Below, in pieces: positions 48,559 to 59,164 of a DNA stretch of 64,000 nucleotides. The stretch covers positions 903,501 to 967,500 of the forward strand of contig JAKOGI010000053.1 in the NCBI GenBank assembly GCA_029747015.1, written 5' to 3'. This stretch comes from Carnegiea gigantea (taxonomy: Eukaryota; Streptophyta; Magnoliopsida; Caryophyllales; Cactaceae). Numbering within the stretch: the first letter of the stretch is position 1; each line of letters opens with the position of its first letter. A program made the translations under genes and the position numbers. The notes below the pieces were generated by a model, which made no database searches, was not told the origin of the DNA, and was given only the letters and a program-made list of their open reading frames with translations.

Positions 48559-49544
48559 TTCTAAATCTCGTACGAATTGAGAAAATGACATCTTTGGAGC
48601 AGAAGTGAGGCCACTGCGGTCGCTCCAAGCTGCTAGCAAGCAATTTTCACTGAAACGAAGAGAGATTTTCAAGGACCAGGTGCGTACATTGCCTGTGCTC
48701 TTCGAAAACTCACATGTTTATTAAACTATGCAAAGATCAATATAATCTTAATATAATGAATCATTTTATGCAATGTTTTGTTACCTATGCAAGTGGCCCC
48801 ATCAATTATCAATCATCAGGGCTTATGCCCTTCAATTTATCCGTGCGGCTACAACTGAGGCTTTCCGATCAGCCTGAGAGGTGTGCACCTATCTCAAGAT
48901 CGCTGCAGATGTCAACAAGGGTCCACTTCCAAATAATAACTGGTGAGATCGCTGCAGATGTCAACAAGGGTCCACTTCTAAATAATAACTGGTAAATTAA
49001 CTTCACTCGTACATTCTCTCTCTCCTATTGGCAAAATAAAACAGGCGCGTAACTAATTAAACTCAAGACATATTTTACTGCATTGGAATGTACGTACTGA
49101 GCTTCGGCTCGTATTTTGAATGTTTTCATGTTTTCTGTTTTAGGTAAGGAATTAGTGAACAATCCTCCCACTGACAAACCAGGAAGTAGCAAGAAATGAA
49201 AGGGCATTGTAATTTCTTTTGTCAAAGATTCGCTAGCCAAACGCTCACAGTGATTTATAGGCTAGCACTCCTAAGGACCTGATGGTTGTATACTGCTTTG
49301 GATGTTGCATTTGTTAATATTTGGTAATCATACGTTGAGTTATTATGTGTATCATAAACTTTATAAATGGTTGAATGCGTGCGATTTCACTTATTTGGTG
49401 CGACGGGTGATTAAATGGGCAATGCAATGATACAGGTAATGCCTCCAATCAAAAGACTTCTACGGCTAATCTATAATGTATGAGTATTAGGTTAGACTAA
49501 TCAGGCATTAGGAATTGGGGGCATTAGGAATTGGGTGCGTTACA
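48559..49544 (+). repeat. Gypsy 3' LTR, third segment, with exon-like content
   Basis: Runs from the hAT right duplication to GTGCGTTACA before AGGTG. It contains a 49-bp tandem duplication (48898-48995), an open stretch ending in GTAAG-like donor sequences, and a stretch at about 49143-49197 after TTCTGTTTTAG that reads GKELVNNPPTDKPGSSKK then stop. This may be captured gene sequence, or chance. The LTR assignment rests on the target duplication at 49545. Confidence 0.6.
48898..48995. repeat. 49-bp tandem duplication
   Basis: GATCGCTGCAGATGTCAACA and the following bases to TAATAACTGGT occur twice, with one base different. Confidence 0.9.
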
Positions 49545-49549
49545 AGGTG

Positions 49550-49835
49550 GAATGATGCTAAGATTCTAGAAGAGGCCCATAAGTTGTACACAATGGGTAT
49601 AGGAAAGAAGTTTGAATTGAAGCGTTAATATGAGATGCTCAAGGATCAACCGAAATGGAGGGCGATATGTGATCTACCTAAGTCAGGTTCAGAATCATCA
49701 AAAAGGTCCCATTCTGACACCCAAGAGCTAGGAGATGAAGGCGTGGGTGGAAGTGAAAAGCCTAAGGGGAGGAAAGCTGCGAAGAGAAGGATCAAAGAAA
49801 AAGCTCACAACCCCATTGTTGGTTTACTCAGTTAA
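49550..49835 (+). pseudogene. PIF/Harbinger ORF1, C-terminal half
   Basis: Continues the frame broken at 24058: the AGGTG left by the gypsy joins to GAATGATGC so that the codons stay in phase (RWNDAKILEE across the junction). It then reads AHKLYTMGIGKKFELKR, a TAA at 49627, then YEMLKDQPKW and GRKAAKRR, the conserved C-terminal features of PIF/Pong ORF1 proteins. It ends with TAA at 49833. Further degenerate coding-like sequence may continue to about 50060. Confidence 0.75.
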
Positions 49836-50311
49836 AGGATAGTAGCAATAGCGATATGAGTCAAATATTCAAAGATTCTGTCACAATAACAAAAGAAGAC
49901 AAGGTTCATAAGGTGATGTTGAGGGACCAAAAGCTAAGGGACCAAAAGCTAAGGGTCCTTGAGGATAGAATAATGATGATGGACACCTCAATCATGACTC
50001 CTGAATAAGCAGCTTACTATGAGCAAAGGAGAGTAGAAATCCTACAAAGGAGGTCATAACATTTATCATCAACTCAGTAATGTGTCTCCCTCCCCCTTAT
50101 TATATAGATTACAAGAACTACGTAGCTCATCTTAGGTGTAAGATCTTACTATGTAACTTTTATTTGCCTTGTGTTGTCTTAGATATGAATTAGTATAATC
50201 ATTTTCTTATATGAATTTATGAAAATGGGCATGCCTATTATTGTTTAATCAAATGATTAGTTTTCTATACATTAATGTTTAATCATTATTATGTTGCACA
50301 GGTCATTTGTA

Positions 50312-51674
50312 ATGGATAATTTCAATGTTGAAAAGTTGCTCGTTGAGGAAGAATCATCCTCCTTATCCTCCACATATTCATCAGATAATGATATCATGAT
50401 ACCGGTTATAGGGGCTTTCGTTCAACATCAACAAGTGTAAAAACAAATGATGTTTCTTCTATGACTTAGAGAAGTAGCAAATGAGTTGACACCTTCGGCA
50501 TCTACACCTCATGTGAAGAAGAGATGTATTAACAGAGATAGAGAAGTTGCTCACGAGGGCTTATACAAAGACTACTTCGCGGAAGATTCAATGTATAGCA
50601 AACATCATTTTCGTCATAGATTTAGAATGCAGAGGCATTTATTTCTCTGCATTATGGAAGCACTTGGCAATCATTCAGAGTACTTTCAGGTGAGGTACGA
50701 TGCGGTCAGAAAGCATAGGTTGACGTCATTAACCAAATATACCGTAACCTTGCAAATGATTGCCTATAGTATAGCGGCCAATTGCATTGATGAGTAATTA
50801 AATATTGGTGCCAGCACTGCACTAGAATGCATGAAGAAGTTCGCATTAGGCGTCGTTGAGGTATTCAGGGAGGAGTACTTGAGAAAACCGAATCAAGCTG
50901 ATGTTGATCACTTACTGCAAGATGCTAAAGCCCGTGATTTTTCTGGTATATTGGGAAGCATCGATTGAATGCAGTGAGAGTGGAAAAATTGCAATGGCTC
51001 GGAAGGAATCATTTCAAAAGCAAGTTTATAAGGTGTCAACTATCATCTTCGAACTCGTTGCATCATGCGACCTATGGATATAGCATGCGTACTTCGGCTT
51101 GCCTGGAACTCTCAATGACATAAACGTCTCTAACCGCTCACCGGTTTTTCAAGAGTTGTATGAGAATCGGCCTCCTAAAGGTGAGTATGTCGTCAATGAC
51201 CAGGGGAACAAGATAGGATATTATCTTTCGGATAGGATTTACCTGAAAAGGGCGACATTTGTTAAAACTATCCCACTTCCCCAATGACCGAAGAAAGAAC
51301 TCTTCGGAGAACATCAAGAGTCGGTTAGGAATGACATTTAGCGAGCATTCAGTATGTTACAAGCTCAATTTGCCATTATACGCGGCCCCGCTCATCTTGT
51401 AAATAAAAAAGAAATCAATGTTATGATGAGAGCATGTGTGATACTCCATAACATGATTATCAAGGATGAGCGGGATAATTATGAGCTTGCGTTTGACTAC
51501 GACGTCGTCGAAAGAACATCTCCAAAGTCGATTGTTAACCATGACCATCATCCATGCTATGAGTCGTACTTTCAAATATCAATAGTCGTTTGCGACTCCG
51601 ACACACATGCAGCTCTCCAAACAGACTTGATTGATGAAAAATGGAAGCGAAATTCGGGGGCCCGGCAGAGATGA
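50312..51674 (+). pseudogene. PIF/Harbinger DDE transposase, degenerate
   Basis: The ATG at 50312 (MDNFNVEKLLVEEES) lies just after a TTGCACAG acceptor-like site. The N-terminal part (YFAEDSMYSKHHFRHRFRM) is intact from 50486 to 50797. The DDE domain follows: first Asp in GILGSID near 50950, directly followed by a TGA where relatives have Cys; second Asp in PGTLNDINVSNRSP near 51102; the third acidic residue, Glu in the VERAF-type motif, is a TAG near 51341. MRACVILHNMI near 51427 is the conserved C-terminal block. Several frameshifts lie between 51000 and 51110. The plant homologues are the HARBI1/ALP1-like proteins. Confidence 0.85.
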
Positions 51675-52115
51675 TAGCTGAATGATCGTTATATTGTAAT
51701 TTTTTTAATTGTTGAACTATTGTAATTTTTTTAAGTCAAATGTTAATTAATCAATGTGTCTTTTTTTATTTGTTATCAAATTCTTGTAATTTTTATATTC
51801 AAGGATGTGCGATTTTTTTAATTCAAACTCTTGTGTTTTTTTTAAAAAAAAATTATGACCCTTTAATTAGTTGTGTTATTAAATATTTTGTATGAATTAT
51901 TTTTTACAAAAATAATAAAGCTAAATAACAAAACAAAACATAAAAACAAAACTACTTAAACATGATTAGGTGTGGGTTCCATATGTATTATTTTATTTTG
52001 TGAGCCCAAGTGGTGAGCTTGCGTTGAAGAGAGGGAGGTTTGGGAGCCAAAAAGCTACCTCACAAGCTAATGTTGTAGAAATAGGCACCCATTAGTGAGC
52101 TAAAAAACTCGCTCA

Positions 52116-52130
52116 CCATTGGAAATACTC
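52116..52130. repeat. PIF/Harbinger right terminal inverted repeat
   Basis: The minus strand reads GAGTATTTCCAATGG, followed by TAA at 52131-52133, a 3-bp target site typical of PIF/Harbinger. The left partner was not found. Confidence 0.6.
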
Positions 52131-52147
52131 TAACTACATCATTTTAT

Positions 52148-52258
52148 ACCCAGCCCCTGTGGCCCTTCGACGGCCCTGAATCTCTAGGCCATGCAACCTT
52201 CTACGTCGCTAAGTTTTTCGATCATGCTGGCCTCATGTCCTCCATCTCCAATGTCCCC
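52148..52258 (+). pseudogene. Fragment resembling class II LBD (LOB-domain) transcription factor
   Basis: 37 uninterrupted codons read PESLGHATFYVAKFF then AGLMSSISNVP. This matches the conserved LBD block of the form ANATVFLAKFYGRAGLM, in particular the LBD40/41-like subgroup with GHATVFVAKFFGRAGLMSFIS. The normally conserved GR of FGRAGL is DH here. Neither the upstream zinc-finger-like Cys block nor downstream sequence is present. It sits 15 bp from the PIF end, so it may be a host-gene relic at the insertion site or a captured fragment. Confidence 0.6.
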
Positions 52259-52537
52259 AAAAAAATTAGTGTCCCGTAATTAATCAATTATTTCACGCCT
52301 AAAAAGTTTGAAAAAATTGAAGCAATTTCAAAGTGCCATTGCTGATTAATCAATTATTTCACATCACCAAATTAATCCCAATGCCTACTCCGGGTAAGCA
52401 AAACCCCATGGACTAAAACTTGCAGAAGAGTCATATCTAGATAAGTGAGGAATTGCTCAAATACCCATATTAGACAAGCACAAAAAATGCTATAAATAGA
52501 AAGCAAAAGGAGGTGGGGGAGATTATATTTGATGTTC
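52259..52537. other. Non-coding stretch between LBD-like fragment and copia 2
   Basis: Contains a short direct repeat (TTAATCAATTATTTCAC, near 52278 and 52346). No gene seen. Confidence 0.5.
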
Positions 52538-52797
52538 TATTGGCCGTTGACTGAATCACGGAAGAAATCTTTTGTGATATATTTTTTTATAACATTTTCT
52601 TGTATTATTCTTTTGCTTGATTTTAGGAGTTGATTGCCTAAGTTAGGCAAACTTAGGCTTCTTGTCAAGATGAGAAACAAAGCTGCATGTATATAACCAA
52701 AAGTAAGGCAAATTGTAAGTCTTTGAGGAAATAAGAATTGAAGTGAATTCCTTGTTCTTCAATCCACAAAATCATTCCTCCATTAATAAGTTCTTCA
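52538..52797 (+). repeat. Copia 2 5' LTR
   Basis: Aligns without gap at its start to the 3' LTR (TATTGGCCGTTGAC versus TGTTGACCGTTGAC) and ends AAGTTCTTCA. TATA box TATATAA at 52690-52696. Confidence 0.85.
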
Positions 52798-52810
52798 TGG
52801 TATCAGAGCC
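52798..52810 (+). other. Primer binding site, tRNA-iMet type (copia 2)
   Basis: TGGTATCAGAGCC directly after the LTR. Confidence 0.9.
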
Positions 52811-52844
52811 GCTGCCATGAGGACTATTTTGACCACATCACATC

Positions 52845-53830
52845 ATGAGCGGTGGAGGGAAGAAAAGGTTCGTAGTTGAACCTCATTTGCCATATTACCT
52901 TCATCGATCGGAAGGACCCAGTGCAATGATAACAGCAGTTCTATTCAACGAAAAGAACTTTGATCTATGGGAAAGAGCCATAAGAACAGCCTTGAAAGCT
53001 AAAAACAAACTGGGATTCATAGACGGGACCTTGGCAAGGCCCACAACAAAGGACGGAGATGAATTTTTCGAAACGGATGCTTGGGATATGACGAACTCCA
53101 TGTTATATTCATGGTTGCTTAATGTCATAGACCCAAAATTGTGCATGTGCGTAGCCTACTCAAACACGGCTAAAGTCATGTGGACGATATGAAAAAGCGA
53201 TATGCTATAGCCAATACTACAAAAATCCATCAATTAAAAGCAAACATAGCTAATTGTAAGCAAGGTGATTTGGAGGTCGGTGAATTTTACTCGAAGTTAA
53301 CAAATTTATGGAATGAATTATCCAACCTTGTGAAGGTTCCCATGTGTACTTACAAGGGTACACATGTGGAGTCGCTACCAAAATTGTGGCAATGTACGAG
53401 GCGGACAAGGCCTATCAATTCTTGATGGGGTTGAATTATGACTCGTACTCAACATTAAGGAGTCAAAATATTGGTGATTAATACACGACCATCGTTTGAC
53501 AAGATATTCAATGTGACATAACAAGAGGAGAGTCACAAGAAGGTGATGATTGCCCGAGATAGTCAAACTGAGACCGCCATGGCATTCGCAATAAAGGCAC
53601 AAGGCGCTGTGTACGAAAAGGGAGCATGCAAGATCTGTGGAAGATATGGTCATGAAGAAGTTGTGTTCTATGAGGTGATCGGGTACCCACCTGGTTGAGG
53701 GACCCGTGCCGTGGAAGAGGAAGCCGAGGTGGAAGAAATGGAAGGCCAGGGCGTGGAGCTAGGAGAGTAGACGGGCAAGGAGCAGGACATGAGATGGCCT
53801 CAACGGCTGTCCATGCAGAGACAGTGATAG
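52845..53830 (+). pseudogene. Copia 2 gag, degenerate
   Basis: The ATG at 52845 begins MSGGGKKRFVVEPHLPYYLH. The copia gag core follows (NFDLWERAIRTALKAKNKLG, near 52951). A frameshift at about 53185 moves to a second frame (DMKKRYAIANTTKIHQLKAN, DLEVGEFYSKLTNLWNEL) and more shifts follow near 53380. The zinc knuckle at about 53630-53670 reads CKICGRYGHEEVVFYE: the last Cys is Phe, so the knuckle is broken. A GR-rich tail follows. Confidence 0.8.
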
Positions 53831-53843
53831 GGCTAGGCCCAAA

Positions 53844-56800
53844 ATGAAGACAGGGACCGCAGATGGAAGTCAAAGAGGGGCCAACAGTAGTAGTTGGAGT
53901 TCGAGCCAACCCACAATTCCTGGGCTAACAGCTGATCAGTTTCAGAGGCTGCTCGGTCTGATTGACACACCACAGCCTGGATACGAGAAATTGTCAGGTA
54001 AAATTCTGTGGATGTTGGACAGCGGAGCATCGTGTCACGTGGTTGGGGATGCTTCCATGTCGACCGACATGAAGAAAATTGCTCCGGTGGAAATTGGGTT
54101 ACCCAATGGAGCGCATACCATGGCCAGTGAAACGGGATTGGCCAGTTTGGGAGAAAATTTAACATTGAAAAATGTTTTATATGTGCCAAATTTAAAGTGC
54201 AATCTTGTTTCGATTTCAAAGTTGTGTAAGCAGTTAAATTGCACAGTGACATCTTTTGATGATTCATATGTGATACAGGACTGCACTTTGAGGACTCTGA
54301 TTGAAGTGGGTGAAGAGCGAGATGGGGTCTACTACTTCAAGCATAATCCAGCTCAACGAGTCAATGCGGTCAACACAAGTTGTATATGGCACAGACTTCT
54401 TGGACGACATCATTTAAGTGAAGTCCTCTTCCTCCTCCCTAATAGTTTGGGTATAGATTTTGAAATGAATAAGAGTAGAGATAATTTTTGTGCTATTTGT
54501 TATTGTGCAAAACAGACTCGAAATCCATTTCCTATTAGTAGAAGTATTGCTAGAGATATTTTTGATTTAATACACAGTGACATTTGGAGTCTTTATAGAG
54601 TGCCTTCAACATATGGTGCCCATTATTTCCTCAGTATTGTGGATGACGCAAGTGGGGCAATTTGGGTGTATTTAATGCAAGATCGAACCGAAGCCAATAA
54701 ACTCCTTAAAAATTTCATTGTGATGGTGAAAAATTAGTTCAATAAAGGAGTTAAAGTGGTTCGTAGTGATAATGGAAGGGAGTTTACATTGGGTTTAATG
54801 CAAAATTTTTATCATGAATATGGAATCTTGAGTGAAAGTAGTTGTGTGAACACTCCCCAACAAAATGGATGAGTTGAGCGTAAAAACCATCACATTTTGA
54901 ATGTAGCAAGGGCACTCAGGTTTCAAGCCAATTTACCAATCTGTTTTGGGGGAGAGTGTGTGCTTATGGCAACCCATTTAATAAATAGAACTCCCACTGA
55001 GCTACTAAATGGCAAGTCACCCTGTGAAGTTCTCTTCAATACACCACCATCTTACAATGAAATGCGAGTGTTTGGCACCTTAAGTTTTGCACAGAATAAC
55101 CCACGAGTTAATGATAAATTTGCATCGAGAAGTAGAAAATGTATTTTCTTGGGATACCTATTTGGAACAAAGGGGTGGAAAGTGTGTGATTTGGAGACTC
55201 AAGAAATATTTGTGAGTCAGGATGTGGTGTTCCAAGAACATATTTATCCCTCTGATAACGAGTCCATGCTTTCTGGGCTTACTAATGAACCTAGAAATTC
55301 TATTGGGTCATCGACATTAATGGGTATGGAAGATGAGCTCTACGGCGGGGGGCCAGGCAAGAGGGGGAGTCCAGCAGCGGAGGGCCCAGAAGACTCAGGC
55401 CTTGCTACCTCCCCAGATACACGAAGGGAAGAAATAGAGAGGGAAACATGGGCCATGTGTGTGAAAGACATTTGCATCAGGCAGCAAAGGGGAGTGAATT
55501 GGGCCAGGGTGTAGTCGTTGTTCCTCAAACTGATACAGCACCCGAAGACCCAGACGGACCACAGCCCAACATGGCATCCCATCTTACATATCAGCCTAGT
55601 CCTGTGCGTAATCCGCGGGCCAGACGCACACCAGCTCACCTTGATGATTAGATTTGTTATACTTTGAGTGCAAAAGACCCTCTCTTGCTCGCACACCAGC
55701 TTCAGGATGATTCCTCAAGTACATCCTATCCCATAGCAAATTATATCACTTGTGCTAACTTTTCTGACTCACATAAAGCTTTCTTAGCTGCCATTATCAA
55801 GATAGTTGAGCCCAGGTATTATCATGAAATGGCCAAGGATCCAAAATGGAGAGCAGCAATGGAAGAAGAAATTCGAGCTTTGGAGAAAAACGACACGTGG
55901 GTTCTCCAAGACCTTCCAAAAGACAAGAAACCCATTAGCTGCAAGTTAGTGTATCGGGTGAAATATAATTCAGACGGCACTGTCCAACGATATAAAGCAT
56001 GGCTTGTCATCCGTGGTGACCATCAAATTGAGGGCCTTGATTACAATGAGAGGTTCGCACCTGCCGCTAAAATGTCTAGTGTACGCTGTTTTCTGACAGG
56101 TGCAATTTCAAAGGGATGGGAATTACATCAGTTAGATGTGAACAACGTGTTTTTACATGGAGATCTAGATGAGGAAGTATACATGAAGTTACCACCAAGT
56201 TTTACATGTAGCTCTCCAACAAAAGTATGTCGTCTTCAAAAATCCCTCTATGGACTTCGGCAAGTCCCCCGGCAGTGGTTTGCTAAACTTTCCTGCAAGT
56301 TATGTGAATATGGATTTGTTCATTCATATGCAGATTACTCTCTTTTCACCTATAGGAAAGGGAGCATTTTTATGGCCCTCTTGGTGTACGTTGGTGATAT
56401 CATCCTAGCAGGAAATGATTCACATGCTTGTGCCATTTTCAAAAATTATTTGGACACTTGCTTCAGCATCAAGGATCTTGGGCCTCTCAAGTATTTCCTT
56501 GGCATTGAAGTGTCCCCAACGGATTATTCTTGAGTTAGCGTAAGTACGTGCTCAAAATTGTGGACGAATGTGGTCTACTCGGTTCCAAGCACAACGCTTT
56601 TCGTATGGAGGTCAACCATAAACTTGCGTTGGCTACTGGGTCACCTTTGATCGATGCTGGCCGATATCGCCATCTTATGGGCCGCTTAATTTATCTTATA
56701 ATCACTCGCCCAGATTTATGCTATGCAGTGCATATTCTCTCCCAATTCATGCAGAATCTGCCACAGGAGCACATGGCTGCAGAATGCCGAGTTTTGCATT

Positions 56801-57313
56801 ATATTAAGGGCACACCTGATTATGGAATTTTGCTTCAGGAAAATAGTGAGTTATAGCTATCTACTTATTGTGATTCTGATTGGGGAGCTTGTCCATTAAC
56901 GAGACGCTCCTTGATTGGATATTTAGTCACACTCAGGGGCTCTCCTGTCTCTTGGAAAACTAAAAGGCAAACTATGGCATCGAGATCATCAGCAGAGGTG
57001 GAATATCGATCCATGGCTGCAGCTACAAGTGAATTGATATGGCTAAAGTCATTTCTTGCCTCCTTAGGAAGTTTTCCACAATTAGGCCATGTAGTTATTT
57101 TGTGATAGCCAGGCTGCATTACACATTGCCAGAAATCCCGTCTTCCACGAACACACTAAACATATAGAGATTGATTGTCACTTCGTTCGTGAACGGTATC
57201 ATGCTGGTGAGCTCACTCTTTCATATGTCCCCTTCGAGCTACAACCGGCAGATATTTTCACTAAGGTGCTTGGAAACCAGCAATTTCACTATTTACGAAG
57301 CAAGTTGGCATAG
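53844..57313 (+). pseudogene. Copia 2 pol (protease, integrase, RT, RNase H), degenerate
   Basis: Protease: WMLDSGASCHV near 54010. GAG-pre-integrase: IWHRLLGRHH near 54385. Integrase core: LIHSDIWSL near 54570, VRSDNGREF near 54760, with stops at 54735 and 54870. RT from about 55660: LDYNERFAPAAKM near 56035, LDVNNVFLHGDL near 56133, and YVGD at about 56386, where the catalytic motif should be YVDD, so one metal-binding Asp is lost. TGA near 56531. RNase [13 protein letters not shown] near 56990. ADIFTKVLG near 57250 ends the protein with TAG at 57311. A frameshift near 55500 precedes RT. Copia lineage not fixed. Confidence 0.85.
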
Positions 57314-57343
57314 TCAACTTACATGCACCAACTTGAGGGGAAG

Positions 57344-57623
57344 TGTTGACCGTTGACCGATTCACAGAAGAAATCTTTTGTGATATATTTTTTATAATAT
57401 TTTCTTGTATTATTCTTTCTTGATGTTGTATTATTCTTTTGCTTGATTTTAGGAGCTGAATGCCTAAGTTAGGCAAACGTAGGATTCTTGTTAGGTTGAG
57501 AAACAAGGCCGCGTGTATATAACCAAAAGCAAGGCAAATGGTAAGTCTTTGAGGAAATAAGAATTGACGTGAATTCCTTGTTCTTCCATCCACAAAATCA
57601 TTCCTCCATTAATAAGTTCTTCA
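57344..57623 (+). repeat. Copia 2 3' LTR
   Basis: TGTTGACCGTTGACC to AAGTTCTTCA. Longer than the 5' LTR by a short duplication around TTGTATTATTCTT (57405-57438). TATA box TATATAA at 57516-57522. Confidence 0.85.
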
Positions 57624-57628
57624 TGTAC

Positions 57629-59164
57629 GTTGGATATGGAAAGCAATGAATGGAGAAGAAAGAGAAGATTGAATGGCTACAATGTCTGTCTGCTTTGGTG
57701 GCGAGATGTGGGGCTTGGAAGTTGAGGAAAAGAGGGAAGAAAGGAGCCACGGGTGTATATGGTACACAGAGGAAGGGATTGGTAGGTGGTGGCTTGAGGG
57801 TAGATTGGCCACGATTAGAGGATGGTGGGTGCCAGTGGCTTGGGGGGCCGAGGGGTTGGGTGGGATGTTCTTTTTCTTTTTATTTTTTGAATTACTATTA
57901 TTATTGTTGTTGTTACTGTTGCTGCTGTTGCTGCTGCTGGTATTATAAAAATTAAAAATTACTCGCTATCTTAAGTTATCAGCTAACCAAGTGCTACTTT
58001 GGAAAAATATTGATGATTTAGTGTTAATGGGGAACAAAAATATAACTTAATGCTAGTTTGGAAAAACTTAATAATTACGTGTTACTTTGAGTCATGAACT
58101 CCAAAGCGATACATCAAACATAAATAAAATTGTCATAATTGGAGAGATGAAACAAGCCAATACGATTGACAATCGCCCGGCCTACCCTTCACAATGTGGA
58201 TAGGAAATGGATAGGCAAGAGTAGTTACATCGAATAGTATTGGTTTAGTCCATGTATAGTTACGCAAAATTTTTCCTCTTTTTTTTCTTTAAAGGCAAAT
58301 GGTTCACCACTTTTAGATGCTTCGGGATCTAAGAGGAAATTGTAATGACTTAGGCAAGATGAGATTATTGAAAGTGGGTAGAAAGTCATGTATGTTGAGG
58401 TGAAAAACACTTTTACTCATCTAGAAAATGCATTCTCTTAAATTTGAACCTTAAAAACTTTTACCTAGAAAACATCTCTGATGCAATATAAGTTAAAACT
58501 CCTTGCCATTCATTATACAATAAACAAGAAAAGTATAGATGCAAAAAAATACATTGTTGTCCTTTTTTGGGGGGAGTAACCCTACATTTAGTGTGGGTTC
58601 TATTGTACTTCTTGTCTCCCAAAGTTCAACCTTTTGTTTTTTCTACTCAATGATTTAGTCACGTCTATAAATATTACTAGTACATAGTCCATGAATATTA
58701 TTATTGGACTTTGGAAACTTTTATTGATTATCAAAATCTTATTATCTCTTGGTCCCCTTTCATTTAAAACGTCAATTTTGCTGGTTTCAACAACCATTGA
58801 TCATTAGAAGCCATCAAAACAAAAGGCAATGTTAAAAAGGACAGGGGAAAGAATCAAAAGATTGAGGCTCCATTAGGTATGATTGATTATGTTTCTCTAG
58901 ACCAATGAAGCCGAATAAAACCGACTCTTATTTTTAGGTATGTTATTAATCAACTGAGTCGCTCATGTAAGGTTAGGCTAATAAACTAATAATGGGTTAA
59001 AAAAGAGGGAATACAGGGATTAAACTTGACTGATTGAGGCCTAGCTTGTAAGATAATCAAGTCAAGGAGTTTGTTTGCTTCGCTCAAGTTTCCCAAATAA
59101 ACAGAACTTGTACCTTTGAGATTTGACTCCAAGACATCATGGATGTAATCTTAGGAGTAGCCAC
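57629..59164. other. Non-coding stretch with low-complexity repeat
   Basis: A (TTA/TTG/CTG)n microsatellite lies at about 57895-57945. ORFs here are short and compositionally biased (poly-Leu from the repeat). No gene or element recognised. Confidence 0.55.

Larger units (their letters stand above)
24059..49544 (+). mobile_element. Ty3/gypsy chromovirus-like retrotransposon (level 2), with nested insertions
   Basis: Begins TGTAATGGCC after AGGTG (24054-24058) and ends GTGCGTTACA before AGGTG (49545-49549), a perfect 5-bp target duplication. The inner gene order is gag, protease, RT, RNase H, integrase and a chromodomain-like tail, which places it among chromoviruses, probably the Tekay/Del group. 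The 3' LTR begins at 28908 after a purine tract and totals about 3.4 kb in three pieces (28908-29198, 40232-42349, 48559-49544). The 5' LTR keeps only about 290 bp: the rest of the LTR, the primer site and the leader appear deleted. Confidence 0.85.
23371..52130 (+). mobile_element. PIF/Harbinger transposon (level 1 of the nest), interrupted
   Basis: ORF1 (Myb-like) begins at 23371, is split at 24058/49545 by a gypsy element, and continues to about 49835. The DDE transposase pseudogene follows at 50312-51674 in the same direction, the usual two-ORF order of PIF/Pong elements. The right end is placed at 52130: its reverse complement begins GAGTATTTCCAATGG, close to the known GAGCATCTCCAATGG-type Tourist/Harbinger terminus, and is followed by the 3-bp target TAA. 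The left terminus was not found, so the start given is that of ORF1. Confidence 0.75.
52538..57623 (+). mobile_element. Ty1/copia retrotransposon 2 (5.1 kb)
   Basis: LTRs of 260 and 280 bp (52538-52797 and 57344-57623), primer site at 52798, purine tract ACTTGAGGGGAAG before the 3' LTR, and target duplication TGTTC (52533-52537) / TGTAC (57624-57628), 4 of 5. The 5' LTR first bases are TA instead of TG. gag and pol are present in copia order, all degenerate. Confidence 0.88.

Noticed and set aside
49420..49544. Separate MITE from the inverted GTAATGCC / GGCATTA motifs
   Set aside because: The target duplication and LTR end at 49544 explain the boundary. The motifs are short and partly direct repeats (GCATTAGGAATTGGG twice).
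57673..57955. ORFs of 91-101 codons after copia 2
   Set aside because: The C-termini are poly-Leu or poly-Cys from a trinucleotide microsatellite and there is no recognisable domain.
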